64,000 nucleotides of DNA from Xiphydria camelus (taxonomy: Eukaryota > Arthropoda > Insecta > Hymenoptera > Xiphydriidae), in the NCBI GenBank assembly GCA_963678675.1, contig OY783196.1, positions 2,110,501 to 2,174,500 of the forward strand, in the 5' to 3' direction. Under the pieces are notes generated by a model that worked only from the letters and a program-made list of their open reading frames with translations, had not been told where the DNA came from and searched no databases. This document shows, piece by piece, positions 1-32,872 of the stretch (position 1 is the first letter of the stretch; every line of letters starts with the position of its first letter). The translations under genes and the position numbers were made by a program.

Positions 1-459
1 GCGGTCGGACGCAGGTGGAATTGCATTTTTTTTTCATCGCGAAGCACGTCTCAATTCAGCCGTTTAGGGAAAGGCAAAGTTCGCGCGCAAAGGATCCCGA
101 GTCGCGGCACGCACGCGCGCGAGATCGGCGTTTGAACGGCGTGCGCGCTGCTCGCGTGTGCGTGCGGTAGGTATCGCCGTACACAAAGGGAAACGCGCGA
201 GCTTCGTATAAGTATCTTATCCACGTGTGGAGCGACAGTTACCTTTCGGACGTACCGCACGAAGCGCAGGCGTGTTCCATTTTTCGATCGGCCGAGCTGC
301 AGTTCTCGATCGCGGTTGGTGTGGGACGACCCGCGTGATTGAAACGAAAAAAAATCGTGTCGCTCTACGGGGGAGCTTTGACGGGGAAATTCGCGGAAAG
401 CTATTGCGCTCGAGATTAAGAGGGAAGTTTTGTTCACTGTTATCCATCGAGGAAGCACC
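1..459. other. Left-edge flank and probable 5' UTR of the P450 gene
   Basis: CpG-rich sequence before the P450 start codon. Open frames here are rich in Arg and Ser and differ by strand, as expected for GC-rich non-coding DNA. The bases just before the ATG (CACC) fit an insect translation start, so part of this stretch is probably 5' UTR. I see no clear TATA box or second gene. Confidence 0.4.
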
Positions 460-1005
460 ATGTCGCGCCAATTCGTCGACCGGGTGGCGAAGGGAGGTTT
501 GTCGTATCTGTGGAAACAGGCGGATGTCGGTGAGTTCCCTTCTCGCCGCGGAAAATGATTTCGTTCGAATTATCGAGCCGCGAATCGAGTCACGACGAAT
601 TCGAACGGATCGATGCCGAGTCTGCGCGGCGGGCGATCAAGCGGATCGCGGCGCGTTAATTAAACTCGCGACGCGCGAGTGCGCGGATGGAACGCAATTT
701 CTTTTTACCCCGCCGAATTACCGCGCCCTGCAAATACCCGTTGCGTCCGAGCGAACGCGCGCAATGAGAACGATCGAGAATATCGTCGGTGGGGTCGTTC
801 TGCGCGCGCGGGGGATCGTCGACGCATTTCCCAATCGATTGTGTGGTAAATTAATTGATTATACGTGAGGACACGCGTCGCAATCGTTATGCGTGTCGAC
901 GCACGTGCAGATACTAACCCCCCCACGATCACGACCAACGTACGCGCGACGATCGATCGATCGATTCTTCAATCGATACGGTTTAACGAGGCGTATGTAT
1001 TTATA

Positions 1006-1079
<74 letters not shown>

Positions 1080-3902
1080 ATGAGGCACACCTATCGACGA
1101 AAGCTCATAAGATCGCGTCATCGACGCGATTTGCCGCGAAGAAATCATTTTCCCGCGTGTAAAGTCATCGATATACCTCACAGTTCCCACGAAGTATCGA
1201 TCCGATAATCGTATTTCTCCCAGTCGAATGAGTTAATTAAAATCGACAAAATTTCGCGCGCGCCTTCGCTCAACGTCGATCGCTGGGAAAACAAATGTTC
1301 AATTCGATGCAGGTTTGCTAATCGTCACGATAGTCATCTTGACCGGCATTCTGATATCGAGGAGTCTTCAGGAGTGGCAGCGGAAGAGGGCGAAATTGAT
1401 ACGACTGGCAGCGAAACTGCCAGGACCGCCCGCGCTGCCGTTGATCGGAAACGCGCTTGAATTCGCTTGCAAATCCGAAGGTATACGAATTAATGAATAA
1501 CTAATTGATGTTTCACCGGACAGAGAATGATTAGCCTTTCCCCTTCAATTTGTCTTGGATATAATGTCTCTACGCGATCGCATATTCATTATAATTCGTG
1601 TTCGGGACGATGTATGTATGTATACGTGTACCGTTCTGTATTTCAATTAATCGAACAAGTATCACGGGCGATCGTAAGCCAACGTCAAATCCCCGATGAT
1701 TCCTCCTAACGATTCGATCGTTTATTTTCAAAGAACTCCTGAACAGAGTCATAGACATATGCCAAAAGTACGAATCTCCCTTTCGCTTTTGGCTCGGGCC
1801 GAAGCTCTGCGTGGTTCTCACCGAGCCGCGCGATATCGAGGTGAGAGAAAAAGAGAAGGAACATCCTTGAAAAAATATTGTAGATCGCGCGCAAATTAAT
1901 TCGGATTAATTCACGCGCGCAGGTCATTCTGGGAAGTCCAAAGGCTACGTTTAAGGACCCCGTATATCGTATGATGCAGCCGTTCGTCGGTCAGGGTCTC
2001 GTGAGTGGATCAGGTAAATTGAATACGCGCGTCTCTCCCGAAGGCGCGGTGAATCCACGGCTCGACGAGGAAATATTGGAAATCCGCGACCCTGCCCTGT
2101 AAATATTACCGTTTCAGGCCCAACCCACAGGGCGCATCGGAGAATAATAATGCCCATGCTGAACGGTAAAGTGTTGGACACGTACGTGGAGTACTTCAAC
2201 ATCCACGCAAATCGCTGCGTCGGACTCTTGGAGAAGAAGGTCGATACCGGGGAGTTCGACGTCCTGCCGTTCATGGCGAACTGTACCGCCGACATAATGC
2301 TCGGTGAGAACCCCGAACGACTTCGGCTTTCGTGCCGCATCTGCGGATCGCGTGCTTCGAACGACGAGATATTCCGAAGCGACACGAAAGACCCTTAATC
2401 GAAACGTTTCCCCCCAGAAACTATAATGGGAACTCCCGGAACGGCGCAGCAGGGGGGCTACAAGTTGCTGGTACACTGGACCGAGAGGTGAGCTCGGACT
2501 GTCGGCGAATCGAAAAGGTCAGATTCGCGAGGAAGCGACGCGACGCTAACGCACGCAGCGGTATTTCTTTTCCTCCAGAATGTACCAGCTCATTCACACG
2601 CGAATGCTGAAACTCTGGCTGCATCCGCAATGGCTCTTCTCGATGACGGAATTGGCGAATCAGCAGAAGGCGGGGGAGCGGGTCATCGGTGGATTCACGA
2701 AAAGCGTAAGCGTTGTCCTCGGATCGCCGAGCGAATCGCGCGCGGACGCGACGATATTAACCGGCGAAACGTGTTGATAATTCACCTCAGCTGGTGGAAC
2801 GAAAGAGGAAGGAGCATCGCGCCTTGGCGCGTGGTTCGGTTCTGACGAAGAGGCCGAGGTTGATGATCCTGGAACAACTGCTGACCTACGTCGAAGGCAA
2901 GGATGTCATGTCGGACAGGGAGTTGAGGGACGAAATATACACCCTCTTCACGGCCGTAAGGAAAAACGAAAACGCATCGATTTTTCCACGCGAGAGACGA
3001 GACGACGTACCTATGGATATTCGAAATTTTTCAAACTCCGTCAACTTTTTTTTCAGTCGCAAGACACGACAGCGGTGATCAGCTCCTTCGTCTTCGTGAT
3101 GTTGGCGATGCATCCGACGCTACAGGTGCTTAACCGATAACGAATATTCTAACGACGTAGACCCGCGAATGTGTATAAATGACACGAAGGAAACGATCTT
3201 TCCCGTAGGAAAAAGTACGCGACGAATTGACCGAAGTCATTGGCGAGGAGAGCCTCGAAGCGCGACACCTTCCGGACTTGAAGTACCTCGAAATGGTGAT
3301 CCGCGAGACATTGAGACTATTCCCGATAGCTCCGCTGATGGTGAGACAACTTAAGGGCGACGTCGATTTGGGTAACTAGTCATTGCGTCTTCGCGCTCTC
3401 GATCCGCGACGCGAGATGACCAATCGATCGATCCTCCAGAGACGTGCACGCTACCCGAAGGCTGTTCAGTGGTGATATCGACAATCGCAGCGCATCGAAG
3501 CCCAAAGCATTGGGTCGATCCCGACAAATTCGACCCGGAGCGATTCACTCCGGAGGCGTGCAGGAACAGGCATCCCTTCGCTTCCATCCCGTTCAGCGGG
3601 GGCCTCAGGAGTTGTATCGGTAAAGACAAAGATACGATATAAAGCGCATCACCTTGCAGGATTTCCTCTCGTTTCTCGCCGCTCCGCCCATCGAAGACGC
3701 TCAAGTCGGCGCAATCGTTAAGCTCCCTTCCACCCCCGTTTCAGGTCAAAAGTTTGCCGTGATGTGTCTGAAAGCGGTCATCGCAAACGTCGTCCGAAGG
3801 TACCGATTGTCAACGACGAGCACCATGGAGAACTTCCCATTGAAGTCGGACATTTCCGTGCGCTCGGTCAACGGTTACAAAATATCGATAACTAAAGTTT
3901 AG
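460..3902 (+). CDS. CYP4-type cytochrome P450 (12 exons, 517 aa)
   Basis: Predicted ER-anchored haem monooxygenase. Exons: 460-529, 1313-1480, 1734-1840, 1923-2013, 2118-2303, 2418-2487, 2579-2705, 2791-2955, 3057-3125, 3209-3371, 3440-3619, 3745-3902. All junctions are GT-AG and in phase, giving 517 residues, normal for the family. An N-terminal membrane segment (LLIVTIVILTGILI, about 25-38) precedes a proline hinge (LPGPPALPLIG). The CYP4 signature ETIMG is at 208-212, the I-helix SQDTT at 329-333, ExxR at 384-387 (ETLR), and the haem loop PFSGGLRSCIG at 456-466 with Cys464. Two departures from the family: the C-helix WxxxR tryptophan is Thr (THRAHRR), and the I-helix glycine is Ser. An AATAAA lies 22 bp past the stop. 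CYP4 enzymes commonly hydroxylate fatty acids or hydrocarbons; the substrate here is unknown. It might be a CYP4AA-type member, but I cannot settle the subfamily. Confidence 0.92.
1012..1077. repeat. (GA)n microsatellite
   Basis: About 33 uninterrupted GA units inside intron 1 of the P450 gene. They create long Arg-Glu and Leu-Ser open frames on the two strands that are not genes. Confidence 0.97.
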
Positions 3903-3923
3903 CCGATCGATGTACGGGAGACG

Positions 3924-3929
3924 AATAAA
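3924..3929 (+). terminator. Polyadenylation signal AATAAA of the P450 gene
   Basis: A canonical AATAAA starts 22 bp after the P450 TAG. A second one lies in the GAAATAAATT context near 4056. The first would give a very short 3' UTR. Confidence 0.55.
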
Positions 3930-5095
3930 TGAAAGGACTTCGCGTGCCGCGAAAGAACCGATAATCTCGGCATCCCGATGCGATTCTTCCCGTCGACGCC
4001 GGACCTCGGATTATTGTTAGCTTTCTCCAGTGTCATTTTATCTTCCGCGCGAGGAAATAAATTACGGTGCGAGGAAAGAAGTCGAGCGCGTATCGTCCGT
4101 GACGACGAACTTTTAACGTTGATGCGCGCGCGCCTGAATGCAGTCAACCGTTCTGACGCTCGCGCGCGGCGGGTTGCGCGACGCCAGGGGCGAATCCACA
4201 GGTGTTCCAACACGACGAAACGTGGGAAATTTAAGCCGGTTCTACTTCTACGGTGGGGCTCGGGTGAATAAGTTCTACGGAAAACCAGTCTACCTCTCGA
4301 AGTCTCCGCTTCAAACTCCTGGGGAGCTCGGCTTCGTCTCGATCCTCGGCGCGGGACCCCGTCGAATCTGTCGACCGCTTGATTTCTTGCGCTTACTTTC
4401 GTACGACGTACTTCCGCTCTTATCGAGAGTCGAGCATCTGATCATCCGACTAAGGACAGGTCTACAAAGCAGTTTGATCGAATTAACGTTTTCTTTATCA
4501 GTGACGATAGAATCGGGACACACAACGCGCGTTTACAAGATATACAGACATAAATAACGGGACTCCGCAGTGTAAACGAGAGGATACGTATATTCACAGG
4601 CGACGCGAGATCGCGTCGTTCGTATCGCGTGCAATTGGGATTGGGAGGAGAAATAACGATACGCGCGAGGGGGAATCACCGCTTAATAAATGACTTGCGC
4701 GTCCTCTCAAGCATTATCGTCTCGATTCCGATACGATCCAAGTGGAGTCACCCTCGCTGTGCGAACGCTACACGTTTCCCGGTGCCGCTCCGAGCCAGCG
4801 CGACGACCGAACGTACTTCCGCTCCGCTCTCAAACTCGTCCCGTGAACATTTTCCCGACACCTCGAGCAAACGCGAGAGGTGAGAAGGATAAACGTCGTT
4901 CGATCACCTCGCGCGCGCATCTTCACGCATCACCGTCCAAGCTGGAGAGCTCCTCTCGCACAGAGAGGGTGTCGCGACGATATCTCGGAACGATAATTTA
5001 CAGACTTAACCGATAGCCGAGTAAAGAGACGTATATATTAGGCGCTACAGCGATATCAAACGCGGACTCGCGAAATGCGTGGCACGAGTCTCCCC
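3930..5095. other. Convergent intergenic spacer between the P450 and icarapin-like genes
   Basis: CpG-rich spacer between two convergent stop codons. It presumably carries the 3' UTRs of both genes. The open frames on either strand show no recognisable domain or splice structure, and I see no RNA gene or repeat in it. Confidence 0.4.
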
Positions 5096-14232
<9,137 letters not shown>

Positions 14233-15142
14233 GCTGTCGGCTCGAACGGACAGTGCGACTCGATTGAAACTGAGATTCGAGCGTGTGGCGAACGCGAAGC
14301 GAAGGCACCGGCGTGCTGATCCAAGGTCACTCACTGAACTGGCTCACGGAAAATACGGTTGAGCTCTGAAGCTGAATTTTTGCTGCCGGCGCTATATGCC
14401 GCCGGCCGATCGGCCCTCGGCCAATCGCGACGCACCGCTTCGAAACGTCATCGTCGCTCGCGCTAACCGGGGGTCGCGCGCTATAGCGGCCCGCGACTCG
14501 CTCGACTCTGTGTACGCGCGTACGCGTGTGCGCGTACCTACACTCCGTACGCGTTTGCGCGCCCCGGGACAGACTCGAGAAACCGTCGGCGCGACGTCGC
14601 GCGATAAGGAAACCCGGCGGGGAAGCTTCCAGCAATTTCTTCGAAGCCCGCGCGACGTCGCGCGGGCTTCGACGACGATTGCGCTCCTGGCGTACGACCT
14701 TGCGCGGGGTCGACTTTAAGTCAGGATGGCACGGTCACTTTCTGGTTAGCCGACGAGGCCTTGAAACGGTGGGACCAGTTCTGGTATCGTGACGCGCGCT
14801 ATTTTCCAGTCGATGCGCCTAGCCGGCGAATCGCTCGGCCGTAGCGAATTGTGCAATTTATGTGTATGACGGTTCTCCACCGTGCGGATATGCTCGCCGA
14901 AGACTCGAGGGACGATTCGTACACGCGTTTCGGCTGTATCACGGTTCGCGGGGCGGGCGTGTAAAAAAAAAAGCAGCATTGCCACGACGCACGAGACACG
15001 ATTCGCGCGAAATCGCCCGTTTCGATATTGCCGGAATTTCGATGCGCAACGCGAGCTGCGAAATTCTCGACACGTGCGCGAATTTGTCTCGCGATGCGCA
15101 ACGAATGTTCGACGGTGCCGGAAGAGATTCCGGGGTCTTTAA
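14233..15142. promoter_or_regulatory. 5' flank of the icarapin-like gene
   Basis: The minus-strand start codon is at 14232. Upstream on the minus strand, a CCAGTTCAGTGAG sequence near 14327-14340 resembles an insect initiator (TCAGT), and CATATAG near 14390 could be a weak TATA-like element. The spacing between them is longer than the usual 30 bp, so this is a weak promoter call. Confidence 0.25.
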
Positions 15143-15710
15143 CCCTTCGTTGCTCACGTGGGGTGTCGGGTACACCCCAGCCTCCTTTTTTTTTTTTGCA
15201 TGCCACGCCTGGTTTTTTTCTCGAGGTTGGCACTTTCAGTACCTTTCGGGAAGAATTTGGCACCAATAGCGCAAGACAAAACCGATTTGTTTATCCGACA
15301 AAACGCTGCAGGGAGTTAAAAAGTGATTTTCAACAATCTGTAATTCATTCAATATTTAATATTTTTCTATAAAACCTGTTCCAATTTGTCAATTTGTCCT
15401 TCGTTAATAAAACGAGAGTACGATAACTATCCTCAGTCTATTATTTATACTAGTTTTTTTTATAAAAATCGGCAGGGAGATCTGAGCGTCTGAAAACCGA
15501 GAGTTCGAGTTTTGTTTTCAATTAGAAAACTACGAAATTTAGTTTTTCAAAATGTTGAGATAATCAGGCGATATCTCAAGCTTTAAAATAAAATAGAAAG
15601 TATTAAAAAATTTCAATTTTTCACTAAGAAAACGTTAATTTTTAACTAGGGTGTAGGGTACACCCCAGGTGAGCTCTCATGTTTCAAAAACCCGCGTGAG
15701 TAACGAAGGG
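15143..15710. mobile_element. piggyBac-type MITE, copy 2 (568 bp)
   Basis: It is flanked by TTAA at 15139-15142 and 15711-15714. Its sequence is the reverse complement of copy 1: the left end here (CCCTTCGTTGCTCACGTGGG) equals the right end of 7384-7963, and the shared interior includes the GGCATGC motif beside an A/T run and the arms carrying TACACCCCAG. It has no coding capacity and lies in the spacer between the icarapin-like gene and iav. Confidence 0.88.
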
Positions 15711-15714
15711 TTAA

Positions 15715-18700
15715 ATGTAGGCGACCCTGCGACAGACAAGGTCGCGATGGAAATTACCGCAACGAGAGTTCGCTAAAAACCTCGGCACGCGCGACTGCGA
15801 AATTGGTGACGCAAAAATCGGAGGCAAACAGAGCAACAATCCGCCACGCGGATCAAACGGTCGGACGTGAATTATTTCTGGAATCGTCGGGACGTCGAAC
15901 CACCTGTGCGCATTTGTAATTATAATTCGTCTCGACGTGAAAACGCCGTCAGTTTCGATCGTCCGTAGTACTTACGGATTCCCCGCTAGATCGTACATGT
16001 GTGCGCGCGGTCGTCCCCCGAGTCGCGCGTACTATCGCGCTCAAAGCTCCGGTAATCGGCGCGATTTGCGCGTACCGTTATGCGTTCGAGCGATACATTT
16101 CCACGTACGACCGCGCCACGCGTCGCGTTCGCGCGCGTCGTTATTTGCAATAATATACCTCTGTATATCGGATAGAGAGCCGATACCCCGCGCGCTCAGT
16201 GCATCGCCGCGAGGTGGATTTGCGGTTGCCTACCGCCAGGCGCGGCGCGCCGACTCCCAGCGATACACTCGAAATACGAATCGAGAAGCAGCGTAGGTAT
16301 CGGTCTGCACGCGCAGATCGATCGACGCGTGGAATCTCTTGAAACCGCAACAACAATACTCGACGCAACCCAAACGCGATTGTCGGACGACGAATCTCGC
16401 AGTCTTCGGTGCGCCGAAGCCGCGTGTTTCGTAAATCGGTAAAACGCAAATCAAACGAGTGCGTCGCGAGGTATTAAATACCACGTCGCGTCCTTTCGCA
16501 ATTGACGACCGTCCGCCGTGCGTCGCACGCGTCACGCGGCGCCATCAACGAGACGATACGAGAAATAAAGTTGCACGTCTCAGCGTGAGAGCATGCGGCG
16601 CGTGATTTCGAAAGCTTCTCTCACGATTGATCGCTTCGTCCGATACTTTGTAGTCGGCGGTCGAGTCGTGCTCGCGATAAGCCCGCGTACATTCCGCGTA
16701 GTCTAGGAAATGAGTCGTTGGGTAGGGGAGGTCTCGCTTCCGATGCGGGTACGCGCGTACACCTGCGTGTTTTGCCGAATCAGTTATAGCGGTATACACG
16801 CGGTTATTTATGCATATCGTACCAATAAGGGATCCCGACGTTTCAAATTGGACGATACAGCTGACACTCCGACGTGGCCTAGAATCGTCATCGCCTGTAC
16901 GGCGATGATTACAGGCAGCCGTCGAGGTATTCGATGTTATCCGATTTTCCAGTTATAGAGGTAACTACGCGTCGAATTAGAGTCGCATCGCGATCACGGG
17001 ATAATTACTCGCAAGGTCGGCGCGTTGGAAAGTGTAATTGCACCGCGTCGGTACGCGCAGTTCGTTTTGGAAAAGGGGATAGATATTCGCTTCCAAATTA
17101 AAACTGTACCACGGTTATCGCGGTGGCGCGTGAGGTCATCGCCTTGAAAAATTGTCGCCCGCGCGACACCGATAACTGCTTGAAAGGGTGCGTCAATTTT
17201 TTTCGAGTCGAAGCGGTATCGCGATGTTTACGGTAGCTGCCAGCAATAGCGACGCGTGGAATATTATTTTTCTTTTTTCCGTTTCGGCAGAGTTCACGCT
17301 TCGATGCGTCGATGATTCCACGGCACGGTACGTGCGTCGAAGCGTAATTGCGGGACGCGATGAGTCAGAGTACATAGGTACACACGATATATTTCCTCGA
17401 ATACCTAGAATCGCTTCGAGTTGTCGTTGTCGCTTCTCCGTCGTTCGTTCGAAAGATCGACGACGCTCGTCGAGTTGCGCGTATATTTACGAAGCTGCGA
17501 GATCAGCTTCCGCGAATGAAATTGAGCGATCGAACGAGAGAGAGAGAGAGAGCGCGAGCGTGTATCGTTTACGATTTCCGTGAAATTTATCGTGCGCGAG
17601 GGATCGACTGAAAATTGCGTCGACTCGTCGTTCGACCTTCTCCTCTCCTTTCTCAGACGCAACGCGAAGGTCAAAGCGCAAGAACTCGGAACTGACGAAA
17701 AGGACGTTTTACAGGAGAGACTAAAACCTATGACTTTTTGTAATTCTGAAAGCGACTTAAAACGTGTCTTCGGTGATAAAGTAGCTGAAAGCCATTACGA
17801 GGGGAAACAATTTTAAAAACTACCATAACATTTTGTTTTTTCACAAATTGAGTTACTTCGAAAGGAAAAGGGGCGTGTTCGTTTCGAGTTGAAAATGATT
17901 CTCGCGGTTGATTCCGGGGATCCGTCACCTCGACAACCCATCGGCAACCATCCAAAAAGGTTATTATTTCCGCAGCTATGCCCGCAGCAATTTATCGTTG
18001 ACAATTGATTCGATACGCGCGAAGAACCTTTTCCTTCGTTCCCGATAAAAAGGTGTATATCCTCCTTCCAAGGAAACGAATTCCCCGCGACGACATCCTC
18101 GCGCGACGCTGAACTGTTGATCGATATCGGGGGGGAGTGTTCGTGGGAAAATCGCGTCGCCTCGCGCGGAACGAATTGAAAAGCAGTTCTCGTTCGCGGC
18201 GAAGGACCCGCTTATCTCTTCGCGCGGGAAGGACGCCCGCGTTTGACGATTACGAGTCGTCCACATGTCGAGTCACCTGTGCGGCATGATCGCCACGTGC
18301 GCACACACGTACGCGGACGTGAAAAACAATCAGAGTTTCAAATTGCGCAGCCGTCCGAACGCTCAACGTGGCGTGCGGAAGCTTCGTATATAGAAAATCG
18401 GAACGCGTCTCACGTATGACCGGGGCATTTTCGAAGATACCCCGTCGAAGGCATCGCGGCATACCCTGAAAACTCGGAAACCAGGAAAAGGGCGAGCGGC
18501 GGTGATAACGCGGTCTCGCTATCGCGTCACCCGGTGACCCTATCGTGCCCGTCGGCACCAGGTACCGCTTATAGATCGCGCGCCCCCCCGTCCGCGTTGC
18601 CGCGGACGCGCGAATCCTTCCCCACCTGCCGGCAGTCCAACCGAGGAGAGCAACGCGGACACGACGAGTTCCACCACCTCCGTCGTCGTCGTCGTCGTCG

Positions 18701-18758
18701 ATAGTAATCCTCGCGAAAGTTTCGCGCGATACGCACGTGCCCTAAAAATTATGTTCGA
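15715..18758. other. Divergent intergenic spacer and probable 5' region of iav
   Basis: This spacer has CpG-rich DNA with many CGCG motifs and a short (GA)n run near 17537-17553. Open frames of 60-130 codons have no recognisable domain. The last 200 bp before the iav ATG probably include its 5' UTR; a GTC/CGT trinucleotide run lies at about 18681-18702. No TATA box is clear. Confidence 0.35.
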
Positions 18759-29609
<10,851 letters not shown>

Positions 29610-30840
29610 TCGAGTCGACGGCAGTTGCAACGTCGACTTCGGAATTCGAAGTTTCGTAAATCGGTGCGAGTTAATTTCCCGGGCGCCTGTCGACAGGCAA
29701 CCGCGAAGCACGAAGCCAATTTCATCGCCGGAAACCGGGACTCGCGTCGCGCGCAAGCGCAAACGACTCCTCGGAGAGAGAGGCTCGTATTTACTTAACC
29801 GGCGGCGCCGTATGTGTGGCCTCGTGTGCAGTTGGACCTCCCCACTTTTGAAATTCAAATTTTTCACTCCGCAGATCGTTCGCGAGACTACGCTTAATTT
29901 CATTTGCGGAAAAGGGGGAGTCCAGGGATGTCGCGAAACAGCTCTCGGGCGGCCAGTTTCGCGGTAGCCAAATAAAAGTAAAAATTGTTTTCGATTTTCT
30001 TACGATATCGCGTTCCGAAATAACTCTCGGCGCGAGAGATCGGCATTCGCGAGATAAGTGCGTGCGAAAGTTTGAAGTCGAAGAGAGGTGTGTGTATAAA
30101 TAAAGACCAAACTCTTCCTTTCCCAAGCACTTCTCGATCCCATCGTCCTGACAATTGCTAAACGCGGGCAAGCGGTTGGTACGCGCACAAGCGTTATCCA
30201 CGCGCGTCGCGCAATCGAACGTGTGCGCGCCGTCGCTGCCTGCCGAACGACCTAGCGATAATGAGAGCGACGATCGCTCTTACACTCGGTCCGACGATTA
30301 TCGTTGCTACGCGCCGACGACGTTTCGCGCGGCTGCGCCGCCGGATGAAAGAGGTCGTCGAACGCTGCGATCGGGGAGACGATAATCATAAATTCGGAGA
30401 GATATCCTGCGGCAATTTTCTCGAAATAATTCCCTGCCGCCGGTGTGGACTTTATATCGGGGTTGAATCTCTCTCCCTCTCTGTTTCTATATACATATAT
30501 TCTATAGATAGAGATTTACCGTGAAATTTATTCGCTACGACCAGTGCTCGAAGGCGGAGGGAAGGTTTCGTCTTGGCAGGCGACAAAGCACGAGCTTTTT
30601 GAGGCCCCTGCACGCGAGCCATTAGCGCATGGACGTTAATTGAATCGGAGATTTGATTCGCACCCGGAATTAAATTGTGGAAGCGCAGCTGTATACGCGG
30701 ATGTAAACGTCCGGCGCGACAATTTCGTCGACTCTCGCGTTTCGTTGAACCGCATTTGAAAAGACATAGGAATATGTACCACGAGAGAGTGCACCGATCG
30801 TAATTGCGCGACGCGCGGGAAGGGGCGATACGTTTCGAAC
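29610..30840. other. 3' flank of iav
   Basis: Probable 3' UTR followed by spacer. An AATAAA lies at 29971-29976, about 360 bp past the stop, and another near 30099. No open frame with a recognisable domain is seen. Confidence 0.4.
29971..29976 (+). terminator. Candidate polyadenylation signal of iav
   Basis: AATAAA in the context GCCAAATAAAAGTA, about 360 bp downstream of the iav TGA. The next AATAAA is about 125 bp further on. Confidence 0.4.
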
Positions 30841-31038
30841 GCACTGAGAAAAAAAAAAGATTAAAATTTATTCGGTCAGAAGGATAATCTGAGTACGAAA
30901 GGTAAAACAGATCAAAAATTATCCTTCCAGGGTATAACATTTAACCTTCCTTAGAATAATTGTCGATCCACTTTACCTTCCGTACTCAGATTACCCTTCT
31001 AACAGAATAATTTTGAATCTTTTTTTTTTTCTCAGTGC
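30841..31038. mobile_element. Short MITE with CACTGAG ends (198 bp)
   Basis: The left end is GCACTGAGAAAAAAAAAAGA and the right end is the complement of the same. The arms continue inward for about 65 bp with AGAAGGATAATCTGAGTACG against AGAAGGGTAATCTGAGTACG. It has no coding capacity. A target duplication is not clear, so the superfamily is left open. Confidence 0.8.
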
Positions 31039-31110
31039 GCGTCAACAAATGGGTTTCGGTGTTGCCTTCCGTCGCGGGCTCGAGAAACGACGCCTCCGTC
31101 AAATGAGAGA

Positions 31111-31556
31111 GCTCCCCCCTAGACGGTCGATATTATTGTTCAATGTGCATTGATCAATACGTATTGAAAGGCTATATTGATCGGTTAGTAGAGCTTCAAA
31201 CACATTGACAGCATATTTGAAGCATATTGCTAGAAATTTATATTGAAGTGTATTGACGGAAGCTATAATTAGTGATGCTCATATTAAGGTTTACGAGGTA
31301 TATTGATCGATATTTGCGTCAGTCTTGTTTCAGATATCGAAGTGTGAGCGCCTACGTGACGGCCGACGCAAGTGAAAAATCAGTGACTTTGTTTTGCTCT
31401 TAATTACACTTTGTGATTAAGAAAAAAATTATTAAAAATGTCCAGCCATCGTACTGACAGAGCTATATCGAAGCTACATTAAAGCGTATTGATGAGACCT
31501 TCAATATATATTTATCAATGCATACTGATCAATCATACTGACCGTCCAGGGGGTCT
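31111..31556. mobile_element. Non-autonomous PIF/Harbinger-type element, sibling of 19598-20297
   Basis: The ends carry CCCCCTAGACGGTC on the left and the complement of CCCCCTGGACGGTC on the right. The first 200 bp are the reverse complement of the right half of the iav intron 1 element (for example ATACGTATTGAAAGGCTATA), and the right end matches the other element's left end (GCGTATTGATGAGACCTTCA). The transposase frame is absent and the centre is unrelated AT-rich sequence. Many TTGATCAATA/TATTGA repeats line both ends. Confidence 0.8.
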
Positions 31557-31832
31557 TTTACTCATACCCCGTCGAGCAGGGGGTCTTCTCCCCGCTGTAA
31601 CTCGGACCGTACTTATGCAGGTGTTGGTCGACTGAATTATCGGATCGCCTCCGGAGCGAAGGGAACGTTTAACCGGGGCAACGCGCCCGATCCTCGAGTA
31701 TTATTAAGGGCTTTCGAAAGAACTCGCCCGACGATAAAGCGTTCGTGCAGCTGCAGAGTCGTACGCCCTGCACTCTCCAAACTTTTCATACCGGGGGAAG
31801 TTACGAGCGCGAAACTTCTCCGAGTACCCGAC

Positions 31833-31856
31833 GAGAGAGAGAGAGAGAGAGAGAGC
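31833..31856. repeat. (GA)n microsatellite
   Basis: About 12 GA units in the spacer between iav and the CAP gene. Confidence 0.9.
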
Positions 31857-32872
31857 CGTTGGAACGATCCTGAAATAAACGCCAACTCGTCCGACTCACC
31901 CCCGTTATTTATTTGGCCCCGTCGAAGAGGGGAAAGAAAAAAAGTCACGGTAACCCTACAATTTCCTCCCTTCTTCCTCGCCGCTTCGCGAAGCTTCACC
32001 GGCGAGCATACATTCAGCTATAGTTAACCGCCTGCATTGATCGCTGACCCAGTTCAAAAGGGGGGGGGGGGGGGGGGGAGAGCGCACAGGGGCTTCTCAA
32101 TCAACCGCCCGGGGATGTAAGATCTGTTCAACCAGCCTCCGCGCTATCGTTCGCACCACGACGCGTGAGATAAGCGTCCCGCGCGCGCGCGCCGTAACGG
32201 AACGACGACGATTATATTGTTAGCGGGATCTGCGGCAAAAAAAAAAAAACGACGAGAACCGCGCGGAGATGAAACTACCGGCGGAACACGAGGATATCCG
32301 CGAAAATTTGGCGAATCTCGCCCGGAAGCGGCGTTGCGCAAGCGCGACGGAAAACAGCGATTCTCTCGATCGAAAGTCGAAACGAGGGAGTGTTTAAATT
32401 CACGAATAATTGCGGGATCGCGGAAACGCATTGACCTGTTACTCTGATCAAGCATTGGCGCGTGAGAGTGGCTGGGATTGGAGCACCGACCCCGTCCATT
32501 TCGGGGGTTAATAACGGACGGTGAATTCGATTCGAGTGTCGCACCGCGCGCTGCAATTTCCACACCAGTCCGGAGAGCGGTCGTGTCGCGCTATTAGCGT
32601 TGATTAAAATAATGCATCACGACTTGTGATCGACGATTCGGGGGATGAAAAATTCAGGAAACCACACGCGCGCGCACACACACATCATCGCGCCTCGTCG
32701 CTGTGATTCGCGTATCCCGGAAATAACGACTTTTTCCCGTTGGCTGTACGATCGCTACTATCGATCCGCCGATAACGACAACGACAAACCGGTCGATTCG
32801 CCCACGTCTCGCTCGCCGATCGACGCAAACTTCGCGTGACGCTGAAAGAAAAATCCCGACGTCTCAAACGAC
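31857..32872. other. Intergenic spacer and 5' flank of the CAP gene
   Basis: Contains a (G)19 run at 32060-32078, an A12 run near 32237 and a short (CA)n near 32673. The stretch before 32873 is presumably promoter and 5' UTR. No domain-bearing open frame was found. Confidence 0.35.
32060..32078. repeat. (G)19 homopolymer tract
   Basis: Nineteen uninterrupted G residues in the spacer upstream of the CAP gene. Confidence 0.95.

Noticed and set aside
227..868. Open frame of 213 codons near the left edge
   Set aside because: It runs through the P450 start exon in a different frame and through its intron donor, with no recognisable domain.
865..1190. Arg-Glu and Leu-Ser repeat proteins on the two strands
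   Set aside because: Translation of the (GA)n microsatellite in P450 intron 1.
17580..17816. 78-codon plus-strand frame with a protein-like composition
   Set aside because: No domain or start context, and the flanks show no splice sites that extend it.
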